From: Kangiella sp.
Lineage (GTDB): Bacteria; Pseudomonadota; Gammaproteobacteria; Enterobacterales; Kangiellaceae
NCBI RefSeq assembly: GCF_014762745.1
Contig: NZ_JABURJ010000118.1
Span: 1-43,844 of the forward strand
Direction: 5' to 3'
Length of the DNA stretch: 43,844 nucleotides
The notes under the pieces are model-generated. The model searched no databases, was not told where the DNA came from, and was given only the letters and a program-made list of their open reading frames with translations. Positions 28,001-34,394 of this stretch are shown piece after piece (position 1 is the first letter of the stretch; each line of letters begins with the position of its first letter). The position numbers and the translations under genes were made by a program.

Positions 28001-29693
28001 TAGTTTTACTGGAATTACGCACACTGAAGATCCAATTACTTATAGCTATGATCAAGTAGGTAATCTTTTAGTTAAGACTGATTACGCTACCACCATAAGC
28101 TATGGCGGTACTGGGAAAGCCAATGCCGGTAATGCAGGTCCCAATGCGGTCCTGTCGATTACTAAGCCAGACGGTAGAACTGCTGATTATACTTACGATA
28201 ACAACGGTAATATGACCAGTGGTGACGGCAAATCCATCAGTTACAACGCTTTCAATAAACCGATTAGTATCAGCAAAGGCGGCATTAACAGCACCTTTGC
28301 TTATGGTGCTGACTTGATGCGCTTTAAGCAGGTCAAAACAGGTTTACCAGAAGGTGACGAAACCACGATTTACCTCGACAAAATGGTTGAAATCGTCAAG
28401 CAGGGAGGTAGCACCATCACCCGAACCTACATCGATGATATCGCCATCGTGAGTAAAGAAGAGATAGTGGGTCAGCCATTAGCCGATCACAAAATTCGTT
28501 TTACTCTTCGTGATAGATTAGGTTCCGTGGTAACGCTGGTAGATCACAACAACATAATCACAGAAGATCGAAGTTACGACCCATTTGGTAAACCAAGAAC
28601 AGCTGGTCTGATGGATGTTGCTCCCCCAACCTTAAGCGCTGTCGTCGGTGGCGAACCCTTCACCAACCGAGGTTTCACCGACCATGAACATCTCGACGAC
28701 GCTGAACTCATTCATATGAATGGACGCGCGTACGATTACAATCTAGGCCGTTTCCTCTCCGTTGATCCGTTTATTCAAAGCCCTGGCAATAGTCAGTCGA
28801 TGAATCCATATAGCTACATCATGAACAATCCGCTGGCAGGGACTGATCCGACAGGTTATACAAGTGTGGGTAATTTGGGCGTTACAGAAGAACACTGTAA
28901 TTTCATGTGTATGACAGGAATGGATAAATTTACTTGGGCTGGAGATAATGGGAAGAGAGGACAATCGAAGCAGGAACTAGACCGGGAAATTGCAGCACTT
29001 GGAGGTCAAAAGAATTTAGAGGCATATGATTGGTATCAAAACCATAAGAGGAGAGTTACTGTTACGCCAGTGAGTGGGGGGACAAGCAATTACTTTGACC
29101 CTCCTGGAAACTGTCAAAATACTTGTACATCCAGAGATTTCACAGATAAGGAAAAAGAACAGATTAGAACCAGAATAAATGAAATGTCAGCTGATATTAT
29201 TAATGCGTCCTATGGGTCTTATGATGAAGCTGCTTCTGCACTTCATAACTCTGGACTAGTAGAGTACTTTGACTCTCTCGGTATTGAAGGCTGGGCAGTT
29301 ATTTCTCAAGATGATTTTTCTATCAAAGAAGTAGGCACTGGCTTTAGCGGAGCTTTTGCTAAGGGCGTTTATGATAAAGGGCATTATTCATTAGGTGATG
29401 CTGTATGGCATACTCATCCAAACGGAGGAGATGTTTGGAATGGTGATTGGAAAAGTGCTATGAAGAATCGTGCTAGCAGAATTTATGCGTCCGGTAGAGA
29501 TTTAACCTATATTAATGCTGGATTGTCTTCAATTGGTTTGCCAGATAAACCAATACAGTCATGGCAAGACTGGGATAATTATACTGGTTATTATGAATAT
29601 ACAGTTCATAATTTAACAACTTCAAAATCTTTTAAAAAGCAAGAGATAAAGGCTTTTGAGAAAGAAAAAACTGGTGATTCTTGGTACTATTGA
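19053..29693 (+). CDS. Giant secreted Rhs/YD-repeat protein with FN3-like stalk, SpvB region and JAB-like C-terminal toxin candidate
   Basis: 3546 residues from the ATG at 19053, preferred over a GTG at 18987 because GAGGGA precedes it and the N-terminus is then a clean Sec signal peptide (cleavage after AHA). Order: low-complexity Lys/Asn-rich segment; 13 fibronectin-III-like repeats of about 94 residues with the hallmark WDFRVQACN (about residues 85-1325); an SpvB-type region (GGAAAYNIPIVIPPGR, about 1355-1415); seven FG-GAP/VCBS-type DxNGDG loops (about 1665-2100); YD/RHS repeats (about 2540-3085); the Rhs core with RDRLGSVVTL and GRAYDYNLGRFLSVDPF, ending DPTGY near 3269. The last 277 residues are variable and contain AVWHTHPNGG near 3450 and a preceding IEGWAVIS strand, like JAB/DUF4329-type domains. 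No PAAR domain, so Sec secretion rather than direct type VI loading is likely. The next gene is the probable immunity factor. Confidence 0.9.
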   Translation: MGMFSFRQYLAAILLLLTFQLVSLEAAHAEICWDPLSVDEPTGDDSLNKGKSGNNKKQNGKGKNADDGLSILNLCNNPTPSPATPSAPGTPSVSPTNSTNGAYQVSWSAASSMVTSGSNAWGYQLVEYRGGTYVKTYTTSPTTTSQSISGNPDGNYRYKVRGCNLDLNTGVPKCGSYSSLSTTNLVRNKPSTPSAPSVGSSTSTGSIAVSWTKPSGTVSFYRLQKRVNGGSWTWANTNVSSTNTTVSSLTDGSWDFRVQACNAYTWSCSSLSADSANSTVRVKPSVAAAPTISSSTSTGTVTVTWAKPSGTVTFYNLQKRNNSGGWSNVVTGFTGTSRSVSGLTDGSWDFRVQACNGYSWACSTHSADSANTTVRIIPSVATAPTISSSTSTGTVTVSWTKPSGTVSYYNLQKRNGSGSWTNVVTGFTGTSRSVSGLTDGSWDFRVQACNGYSWACSSYSTDSANTRVLVKPATPVVPTVSTSTSTGSVTVSWVKPSGTATYYNLQKRNNAGSWTNVATGLTGTSRSVSGLTDGSWDFRVQACNGASWSCSGYSSDSSNTTVRNKPSNATAPTISSSTSTGSVTVSWVKPSGTVTYYNLQKRNNAGSWTNVVTAFSGTSQSVSGLTDGSWDFRVQACNGYSWACSSLSSDSANVTVKVPPSTPSAPTLTSTTSTGTLTVSWIKPAGTVSYYNLQKRSNAGSWTSVATGITTTSSSVSGLTDGSWDFRVIACNGESWACSSASVDSSNVTVFQKPSNPSAPSVSTTTSKGSLGLSWAEPSGTVTYYNVQQRKDGSSWTALVNGYTGTSYSVLGLTDGVVEYRVQACNNQSWACTSYSASSEVVTVRVIPSAPTAPTINSSTNNGSITLSWTKPSGTVSFYRIQKRLGSGAWEWANSNVATTTTSISGLTEGSWTFRVQACNEFTWSCSVFSEVSNTTSTYLKPVTPAAPALSSSTSSTGSLMVSWVKPSGTVTYYNLQQRMDAGSWSTVRTNYASTSVNISGLTDGDWDFRVQACNNYSWACSSYSTDSSNITVTLPPSPPSSISVSGAVSLQSGVYEDFDGMHVISWGESTGSSITYELEERLKPYSEASYGLWAVAYNSTGRSKSFADRDDGDWEYRVRACNSSGCSAYLELNGRVKVLKPPYSPTNVNVPSTDDDGAYTLSWSNGGGIVERYEFVESPDYSPAVSVGTATSKVISGKGDGTWDYKVLACNSSGCSHYGFSNSVTVSHPTPSAPASITVPPQTAETSYQITWEASTSSSLDNYQVSQQHELNGWSAWTNVSGTSYQVTVDKSGDWTHRVRACNKLPDNTRKCSSAKTSSVVNVQLPAAWAKTGGNVIDQTYGYTETLTSDETVGAVEGSGGVSGGAAAYNIPIVIPPGRKGMQPNVSLNYSSRSGNGIAGVGWSLSAGSSIHRCSATYAQDGYSKGVTLSPEDKLCLDGQRLILVNGTYGQSGAEYRTELDSFSKITQLDGGINSGASFEVKHKNNRTSYYGDTSDSRHVPEGLAHPMTWGISKQEDSSGNRIDYIYQSYGDGEYHIKEILYTGSGSLQGNRKVSLEYEARTDISRSFNSGGLTLSTKRLKSIRTYVGSALVRTYNIAYLNSNFSNRSLLSSVQECASGKCLPATNFDVYHPSIQWDNNDSSSSTNQALSEIGEIGGNDWVGYKDLNGDGLPEVLYQSAEYDSLENLVGFITTIYSRDNATGNYTDVYTSDDTNSTVYPDGRNHGDLNGDGIVDFFVTDSSRRVSLNQFEEDDYGNFNLVNLGLTNITMPTSYESNREWGANTLQILDLNGDGYQDFLFIDNVNKVQAYFNKANGAMEFLGPYSIKTLSEYTYDTKDYREQISFRDVDGDGVIDLMRTWQNGVTSMVINIDFGRINLSGVWVSDETRNASQLNLPSNLFSNQHTFADINGDGLTDFVRPVETASGFDWRVRENLGNRAFSVEKSLGTSVGIHKNNFLNARGRISTRVQALWGGLRVADFDNDGVDELLVATGSSDDVCVNFFGNPNETGSDEPYSVKVCNDALHASHADLDSHQGTDIAIDWARYDTRRFNWDILDLKQTTQGPTIDRRIQNVVKAPLSSFMVLSGRSHKALELEDNDNNGTIDFNYKVATSYQQGGNVRVGGVMYYRASVSMSYQSTSPSFASGYFEQKNLMGLGADLGKLADTNYQVENGLGQKFQWSYAPLSRWLLDRTNGEPFYDVPKGNARYIANDPKKENFYFTSSMYVVSNSYQSNGIDSNFNETQYNYREAIYNRAGRGFQGFRSVIVDDLASGMRSVTDFHQIFPKAGKIQEVRTCLIGDSLFECQGSPLSKTVVNSYHEKNTLPNVYWVYPAETVKEDYDLNNRTTVLNHEKTIIGGTICSYASVGCDTDIYGNVLYKSVIKDNGFQKVGLTETKTYDYSYSDDWWINKIQSSSVTTTTIDQNFAVPIAAGTDVDQSSYSQYTYDSSGILHRIPTSTVTTASGTSQSHTTTVNLNTFGQPTTVTQQASGNTGSDLNRKVTTTYSADSYFPETVTNDKNHTTSTVISAKHGQPISVTDANGNTVNYTYDTFGRVKSITVPGGKPIETGYQWCYSSCPDTAAVYFEFTKQEGSPTVKTYKDMFNRTVMVETIGFDGSSIYTSVDYDKLGRKTFESTPSFYSSNTTGTRYNGYDVLGRLTNKETDRENSNTYYTTYSYSGHKTDITVTDGGNVLSMSRTYGGDGKLIQTTDAMGGVTRYAYDSMGNPITLQDANSNLIHAWHNGFGHKTKVDDPNMGVKTFVYNTFGEAEQEIDANGDTLIMQYDGLGRLTQRSVNGSAQATFTYDRVPKGLGLPASESATGIQKEFYYDEYSRPYRQVTTIDSTPYETITEYDNNFGRVKAVEYPGSGIKVGYAYNQYGYQTKTFNANSGFVYQEVTSRDHFLNAVETLKNAGTLAESRNYDTVTGQLKSIVASAGGVQKHFLDYWYGSFGNLAWQEVQYENGAKTSREDYSYDNLHRLTYSTRSFTGITHTEDPITYSYDQVGNLLVKTDYATTISYGGTGKANAGNAGPNAVLSITKPDGRTADYTYDNNGNMTSGDGKSISYNAFNKPISISKGGINSTFAYGADLMRFKQVKTGLPEGDETTIYLDKMVEIVKQGGSTITRTYIDDIAIVSKEEIVGQPLADHKIRFTLRDRLGSVVTLVDHNNIITEDRSYDPFGKPRTAGLMDVAPPTLSAVVGGEPFTNRGFTDHEHLDDAELIHMNGRAYDYNLGRFLSVDPFIQSPGNSQSMNPYSYIMNNPLAGTDPTGYTSVGNLGVTEEHCNFMCMTGMDKFTWAGDNGKRGQSKQELDREIAALGGQKNLEAYDWYQNHKRRVTVTPVSGGTSNYFDPPGNCQNTCTSRDFTDKEKEQIRTRINEMSADIINASYGSYDEAASALHNSGLVEYFDSLGIEGWAVISQDDFSIKEVGTGFSGAFAKGVYDKGHYSLGDAVWHTHPNGGDVWNGDWKSAMKNRASRIYASGRDLTYINAGLSSIGLPDKPIQSWQDWDNYTGYYEYTVHNLTTSKSFKKQEIKAFEKEKTGDSWYY
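19300..23030 (+). repeat. Thirteen tandem FN3-like repeats within the Rhs gene
   Basis: Units of roughly 280 bp, each with SWxKPSGTVxxYNLQKR, SGLTDGSWDFRVQACN and SxxSxDSxNxTV blocks. Some neighbouring units are nearly identical in DNA: about 80 bp from 20523 and from 20805 (282 bp apart) differ by one base, a sign of recent duplication or gene conversion. Outer units (first and last three) are more divergent. The repeat number probably varies between strains. Confidence 0.85.
28709..28859 (+). repeat. Rhs cassette left border repeat, copy 1 (starts at a 14 bp palindrome)
   Basis: 151 bp of the Rhs core, matched without gaps by 39486-39636. It starts exactly at the perfect palindrome CATTCATATGAATG (28709-28722) and ends at the DPTGY codons, after which the two cassettes diverge completely. 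Differences are mainly at third codon positions, so the copies are not a very recent duplication. Confidence 0.88.
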
Positions 29694-29704
29694 TTGGAGG
29701 CATT

Positions 29705-30256
29705 ATGAAAAAGATTTGCTTGGGAATCTTGCTTTTTTTTATTACAACAGCATGTAGTTATGGAACAGAGCCTATGACAATTGAACAGGACTTACAACGG
29801 TTAGTTAATAAAGATAGTATTGTTTTTGTTGTCAGGATTTCAGCACCGATACCTTATTTACGGTATGAGGAATATCTAAGGAAGTACAGTTCTCTCAAAC
29901 ATGATGAAATAGAGTCGCGGTGGGATAAAGAGAATAAGGAATTAAAGAGCCAGTTCATTGTTCTCCGTAATCTTAATGGTGAAGAGTTTCCTGAAGGTCG
30001 AATAGCTGAACTGAATGCAGCAGATGTTAACTTTGACTTTATGAGTATTGGGGGGGGGTATATTGTCTATTTGACTAAAAACGTTAATAACAGATATGAG
30101 TATGAACCTTATGATGTTGTTAATGTAGCTAAAATTCCCTCCGCTGACTTGGAGAGCGTTTTAAATATGAGTCCCAAAGAACTGACACAATTTTTAATTG
30201 AAAATCATTATTTTGGCAATTCAGATATGCCTGTTAAGCCTAAGTCTAGGAACTAA
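29705..30256 (+). CDS. Putative lipoprotein, candidate immunity protein for the Rhs toxin
   Basis: 183 residues from the ATG at 29705, which has a strong GGAGG ribosome site 11 bp after the Rhs stop. An upstream in-frame ATG at 29681 overlaps the Rhs gene and lacks such support. The N-terminus MKKICLGILLFFITTAC has a lipoprotein-like signal with a slightly unusual lipobox (TTAC). The rest is charged and not recognised. Position directly after a variable Rhs C-terminus is the classic place for an immunity gene; a periplasmic lipoprotein would fit a toxin acting in the cell envelope. A terminator follows at 30290. Function is inferred from position only. Confidence 0.6.
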   Translation: MKKICLGILLFFITTACSYGTEPMTIEQDLQRLVNKDSIVFVVRISAPIPYLRYEEYLRKYSSLKHDEIESRWDKENKELKSQFIVLRNLNGEEFPEGRIAELNAADVNFDFMSIGGGYIVYLTKNVNNRYEYEPYDVVNVAKIPSADLESVLNMSPKELTQFLIENHYFGNSDMPVKPKSRN

Positions 30257-30289
30257 TGGGAGGAGGTTTGGGACATCCACAAATTAGTC

Positions 30290-30310
30290 CCAAGCATCGC
30301 TTGGCTTTTT
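30290..30310 (+). terminator. Intrinsic terminator after Rhs/immunity cassette 1
   Basis: CCAAGC (30290-30295), ATC loop, GCTTGG (30299-30304), then CTTTTT. A second inverted repeat, TTGGGAC/GTCCCAA, lies just before it. It ends the transcript of the giant Rhs gene and its partner. Confidence 0.75.
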
Positions 30311-30320
30311 AGGATACGGC

Positions 30321-30412
30321 ATTCGAAGCATCGCCAGCAGCGCTCGGAGGGTTTTGTGGTTTGGGCTCGGAAGTGGGGACAGTAGGGCTCGGATTGTGGG
30401 GCGGTGCCAGTA
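30321..30412 (+). repeat. Rhs cassette right border repeat, copy 1 (G-rich)
   Basis: 92 bp matched by 40961-41052 with four mismatches, all in the first 20 bp; the last 72 bp are identical. It contains three GCTCGGA units followed by short G-runs. It lies after the terminator of cassette 1, as copy 2 lies after the immunity gene of cassette 2. Confidence 0.9.
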
Positions 30413-30526
30413 CGTGCTGATACCGCAAAAAATCCGATACCGTACTTATTTTAACTCCGAATGAGAACCAGAAATGTCTCCGAGGTTAATTTTTGTATCA
30501 AGATAACCTTGGTTTTACCCGTGAGC

Positions 30527-31483
30527 TTATTTGAGTTTTTCTTTCAGAGCCATCCAGACGAGTTCTTTCATAGCGTCATTCACTTTTAGATACTTATCTT
30601 TATTGCTAAAGCTAATTTGCTCTAGCACCGCTTTACGCTGTTGATCTGAAATACGGTAGAAGTGGTATCCAATGGCGTTGGCTTTACGGGTTTCGCTCAG
30701 TATAAAAAGACACATATCTTCCAAGTACATGGTGAGCCGCCCTACAATACGATGGATTTCCCACGCGGCCTTGACTGAATGGCCAATAGTCTTACCACGG
30801 AAGTCATGACCTAAATCCCAGCTGTAGTAGAAGCGGTCTTTTATCAATTTGTAGAGCATTCTAAAGTAAGAGCAATAAGGGATGGGCTGACAGAAGTTAA
30901 TCAATATTTCCTGCATAGCGTAGTAATATTCTATGCTAGAGATATATTGTGATTTGGATTCAATTTCAGCGCAAAGAAGCACAATGGCATTGAGTGCATC
31001 AATAGTGCTGTCCAAGCATAAAAATTTTATTAGACTTTCATGGCTTCGTATCTTTTTTCGGACAAGTTCAGCACTATAGCTTCCCTTTATAGTAAATAAC
31101 CGAGCAGAAATATCAGGTCTTGTTTCCAGTAAATATTGATTTAGCTTTTCTTGCGAGACAGGTTGCTGCAAAACCTTCCACATGGGCAAGTTAAACCAAT
31201 ATTCTGCCCGGCTAACTTTCTTGGAGACTTTGAGCAAGGTTTTTTTACTGGGCGATTGCTCCCCTCTAAGATACTTATTCCAGTTAGTTGGATGGTTGGT
31301 ACCATCAGGCGTTGATACAAACTGCTCTGGTCTGGAAAACGACTTCTCAACTTCATAAGCTGTCGAACAATCCATTTCAGCTTTAATCATTTCTGCCCAT
31401 AAAGCCCTTCTTAATTGCAAAACGAGCTGCGAATTAGCGTAAATGGGTATTAGCCGTTCTTTTTCTACAAGCATATATGGCAA
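30527..31483 (-). CDS. Uncharacterised 318-residue protein
   Basis: Not recognised. It is soluble, Lys/Arg-rich and has no signal peptide or membrane segment. Residues 60-105 contain NWNKYLRGEQSPSKKTLLKV followed by a SRAEYWFNLPMW segment, which reads like an HTH-type or kinase-regulator-like motif (tryptophan, G-x-x-x-P, then helix) seen in uncharacterised accessory proteins. The C-terminal half is helical with many aromatic residues. It is divergent from the small regulator at 31611, with a 127 bp shared upstream region. The low GC and location inside the insert between Rhs cassettes suggest an accessory gene; no function is proposed. Confidence 0.65.
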   Translation of the reverse strand: MPYMLVEKERLIPIYANSQLVLQLRRALWAEMIKAEMDCSTAYEVEKSFSRPEQFVSTPDGTNHPTNWNKYLRGEQSPSKKTLLKVSKKVSRAEYWFNLPMWKVLQQPVSQEKLNQYLLETRPDISARLFTIKGSYSAELVRKKIRSHESLIKFLCLDSTIDALNAIVLLCAEIESKSQYISSIEYYYAMQEILINFCQPIPYCSYFRMLYKLIKDRFYYSWDLGHDFRGKTIGHSVKAAWEIHRIVGRLTMYLEDMCLFILSETRKANAIGYHFYRISDQQRKAVLEQISFSNKDKYLKVNDAMKELVWMALKEKLK

Positions 31484-31610
31484 CTTTACAAATTTAATAA
31501 AATCAAGCTTTTACAGCCTTTTTGAGTGTCTTTTTAGCCTTTGAAACCTACCTCTACAGCATATGCGTTGGTTGTTTTATAATCAAATAGATAACTAAAG
31601 AGTACTGAAT

Positions 31611-31886
31611 GTGACTGAAAACCAAATTAATATTTATGGCAATCAATTAGAGCAAGATTTGATAAAGGCTCACGGCCATCTGATTGGAAATAAGGAGTTG
31701 TGTCGGTTGTTGGGATTTACCAATATGGCCGCATTCCGACAAGCGATAAAGCGAGAGCAACTGCCAATTCCTGTATTCGGTATGGAAAATAGACGGGGTA
31801 AATTTGCTTTAACTAAAGATATAGCCGCTTATTTAACACAAAAGCGCTTTGAAGCCCTTGAGAAAATCGCGGAGGAAAAACGATGA
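31611..31886 (+). CDS. Small PrtN/MerR-like DNA-binding protein (91 aa)
   Basis: 91 residues with KELCRLLGFTNMAAFRQAIK (about residues 26-45), a winged-helix/MerR-like recognition segment as in pyocin activator PrtN-like and excisionase-like proteins, followed by a wing (PIPVFGMENRRGKFALTKD) and an amphipathic C-terminal helix. GTG start at 31611; a TATAAT box lies at 31578-31583. It may regulate itself, the divergent 318-residue gene or the mobile module that follows. An excisionase-type role for the recombinase downstream is an alternative. Confidence 0.65.
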   Translation: MTENQINIYGNQLEQDLIKAHGHLIGNKELCRLLGFTNMAAFRQAIKREQLPIPVFGMENRRGKFALTKDIAAYLTQKRFEALEKIAEEKR

Positions 31887-31908
31887 ATAAATATTAAGCA
31901 CAAAAAAA

Positions 31909-32042
31909 CCTCAAGAGGCAATATGCTTTGAGGCTTTGATGATTAATCTGAATTGGCGTCCAGATATGCTCATCTTACTCCCCAAAATATTGCTGTGCAA
32001 GTCCTTTGTGTGTAGGGCTTACAGAGAAGTATTGCCTCTTGA
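31909..32042 (+). ncRNA. Structured leader upstream of the IstA-like gene (13 bp closing helix)
   Basis: TCAAGAGGCAATA (31911-31923) and TATTGCCTCTTGA (32030-32042) are a perfect 13 bp inverted repeat enclosing about 106 bases. A competing hairpin CCTCAA (31909-31914)/TTGAGG (31928-31933) shares bases with the left arm, so the two folds exclude each other. Read on the minus strand the short hairpin is followed by seven Ts, resembling an intrinsic terminator. It may be an RNA switch, a small RNA, or transposase-binding ends of the mobile module. Confidence 0.35.
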
Positions 32043-32107
32043 TTTTATCTAGTTAACACCTGTCGCGCCTAGTTGCGTCGGGTTAATGAGCAATTTCAGG
32101 AGAATTT

Positions 32108-33661
32108 ATGAAAAATAACATCCAAAAATACATTGAAGCGATAAGGCTTCGAGAGTCAGGTGGTTATTCTGCTAACTATACGGCTCAATTAGTAGGTTTA
32201 TCCGATAAGACTATTAGTAGGGTTTGGGTCATATGCGATGAGCACCAGCTCAATTATGACAAAGCTAAACTGATGGGGTATAAAGAGTTAAAGCTGCTAT
32301 TCAATAAAAAGCGGGAACTCGAAAAAGATAAGGTGTTACCTGACTATGAAGCAGTGCATAAAAAGATGCAGGCACATAAGCATTCAACTTTGATCCAGCT
32401 TTGGCATGAGTACAAGGCTGAGTTTTTAGAAAAAGCTTATTGTTATTCTCAATTCACTCATTACTATCGAAAATTCCTAGCAAAAGTGGATTTGTCCATG
32501 AGGCAAACTCATTATGCAGGCGAATTAGTATATGTTGATTATGCAGGCAAGTTAATTCCTTGGACAGATCCGAAAACAGGAGAACTGAAGTACGCACAAG
32601 TCTTTGTGGCGGTACTTGGCTGTTCTCAATATACCTTTGCTTTTGCTTCTAAGTCACAAAATTCAGAAGACTTTATTGAGGCACATAATCAAACGTTCAA
32701 TTTTCTCGGTGGCGTTCCTGAGGCGGTTGTTCCTGATAATTTAAAATCTGCCGTAACTTCCGCTGGCAGTAATCCGATTATTAATCGAACCTATCTTGAA
32801 ATGGCGAGGCACTATAACTTGTCCATCATTCCAGCACGAGTTCGGAAACCAAAAGATAAGTCATTAGCGGAAATTGGGGTTTTATTGGTTACGCGCTGGA
32901 TCACTGTGCCATTGACGCGCAGAAAGTTCTTTTCAATTGAAGAAATTAATCAAGCTATTTTAGAGTTATTACCAAAGCTGAATGAAAGGAATTTTAAGCG
33001 CATCAGTGGTAGTCGTACGTCACGCTTTTTAGAGTTGGATAAACCCTTATTAAGGGCTTTACCTAATAAGAGTTTTGAATGTGCTAATTGGATGGCTAAG
33101 CAAAAGGTTAGTCCCGATTATCATGTGTATGTGAAAGGTCATGCCTATTCAGTACCGTACTCACTGGTGAGTGAATATGTTGAGGCTCGTGTAACCGCTA
33201 AGCTCGTTGAGTTTTACCATGATGGTAAGCGGGTCGCAGCGCATACCAGAAATGACACCCAAGGAGAGCACACAACCAATCCCTTACACCGTCCAGCAAG
33301 CCATCAGGCTTATGCAGAGCAAAGTCTTCAGCATTACCTGAAATGGGCGAAATCCATTGGCTCATACACCGTTGAAGCCATTACAGCCCAGTTTGATAAC
33401 AAACCTGAGCATTCAGTGATTGCCAATAAAGCCTGCTCTCAATTGCAGCAACTTGCCAAGGTTTTTGGTCATGAGCGCTTTGAAGCTGCTTGTGTTCGAG
33501 CTAAAGCCATTAACTCATTAACCGTTAAAAGCATACGTTCAATTCTGCAACATAAATTGGATCAACAAGTTGATGACTCTGTACCTGAGGACTTTGTGCC
33601 TAACCACCAGAATGTCCGAGGCTCATCTTATTATCAGGAGGATAATTCATATGTCATATGA
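32108..33661 (+). CDS. istA: IS21-family IstA-like DDE transposase
   Basis: 517-residue transposase. The N-terminal HTH (GGYSANYTAQLVGLSDKTIS, about residues 18-37) is followed by an rve/DDE core with D144 (VDYAGK), D209 (VPDNLKS) and E255 (KSLAEIGV), the expected spacing for IS21. A C-terminal beta-barrel domain (about 330-400) follows. All three catalytic residues appear intact. The ATG has an AGGAG site. It overlaps istB by 11 bp. It is co-directional with istB, a TOPRIM-like gene and a tyrosine recombinase, with all four overlapping, which is unlike a simple two-gene IS21 element. Confidence 0.9.
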   Translation: MKNNIQKYIEAIRLRESGGYSANYTAQLVGLSDKTISRVWVICDEHQLNYDKAKLMGYKELKLLFNKKRELEKDKVLPDYEAVHKKMQAHKHSTLIQLWHEYKAEFLEKAYCYSQFTHYYRKFLAKVDLSMRQTHYAGELVYVDYAGKLIPWTDPKTGELKYAQVFVAVLGCSQYTFAFASKSQNSEDFIEAHNQTFNFLGGVPEAVVPDNLKSAVTSAGSNPIINRTYLEMARHYNLSIIPARVRKPKDKSLAEIGVLLVTRWITVPLTRRKFFSIEEINQAILELLPKLNERNFKRISGSRTSRFLELDKPLLRALPNKSFECANWMAKQKVSPDYHVYVKGHAYSVPYSLVSEYVEARVTAKLVEFYHDGKRVAAHTRNDTQGEHTTNPLHRPASHQAYAEQSLQHYLKWAKSIGSYTVEAITAQFDNKPEHSVIANKACSQLQQLAKVFGHERFEAACVRAKAINSLTVKSIRSILQHKLDQQVDDSVPEDFVPNHQNVRGSSYYQEDNSYVI

Positions 33662-34394
33662 ACAAAATGTAGAACAACTGAGTACATTAAGCTTGCATGG
33701 AATGGCTGAGCTTTATGAACTCCATCAAGATGATACCAGTATACAAAGTTTAAGCTTTGATGAGCGGCTGGGGTTACTGATTGATTCTGAAACTCATTAT
33801 CGAGAGCAGCGTAGGCAAATACGGTTCACAAAAGCTGCCAAGCTTAAAGATCCCCAAGCGTGCCTTGAGAACATTGATTACACACGAAAACGTGGAATAG
33901 AAAAGTCACGAATAAAAGAACTATCTGCTTGCAGATGGATAACTCAACATCAGCATATCTTTCTTGAAGGTTCGACTGGTACAGGCAAAACATTCATAGC
34001 CAATGCTTTAGCGAGTCAAGCTATACGATTAGGGCATAAAGTTATTTATAAACGGTTAAGCAGGCTCTTAGAGGAGACTGAAATTGCAAGAGCAGATGGC
34101 ACCCTGCCTAATCTTCGATTAAAGCTTTCAAAGTTTAAAGTGATTATTTTAGATGATTGGGGTGTTAACCCGATTACTGCTCGTGGGCGACAAGATCTAC
34201 TGGAGTTAGTTGAGGATAAAACTGGAACTGGCTCAATAGTGGTTACGAGTCAATTACCTGTTAAGAAGTGGCATGAGTGGTTAGGTGATGAAACTATCGC
34301 GGATGCCATTTTAGATCGCATTGTTCATCGTGCTCATATTCTAAAACTCAAGGGTGAATCCATGCGTAAAGTCAAAGGGTTGGAGGAGTCATGA
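33651..34394 (+). CDS. istB: IstB-like AAA+ helper ATPase
   Basis: 247 residues from the ATG at 33651, placed after a CAGGAGG site and overlapping the istA stop. DnaC/IstB-type ATPase: Walker A GSTGTGKT near residues 106-113, Walker B VIILDDWG near 163-170, then the sensor ITSQLP-like VTSQLPVKKWHEWL and DAILDRIVHRAH segments. In IS21 elements IstB remodels target DNA and stimulates the transposase. It overlaps the next gene by 4 bp (ATGA). Confidence 0.93.
   Translation: MSYEQNVEQLSTLSLHGMAELYELHQDDTSIQSLSFDERLGLLIDSETHYREQRRQIRFTKAAKLKDPQACLENIDYTRKRGIEKSRIKELSACRWITQHQHIFLEGSTGTGKTFIANALASQAIRLGHKVIYKRLSRLLEETEIARADGTLPNLRLKLSKFKVIILDDWGVNPITARGRQDLLELVEDKTGTGSIVVTSQLPVKKWHEWLGDETIADAILDRIVHRAHILKLKGESMRKVKGLEES

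Noticed and set aside
27021-28964. Minus-strand ORFs opposite the YD-repeat region
   Set aside because: Shadows of the repetitive Rhs frame, without ribosome sites or recognisable domains.
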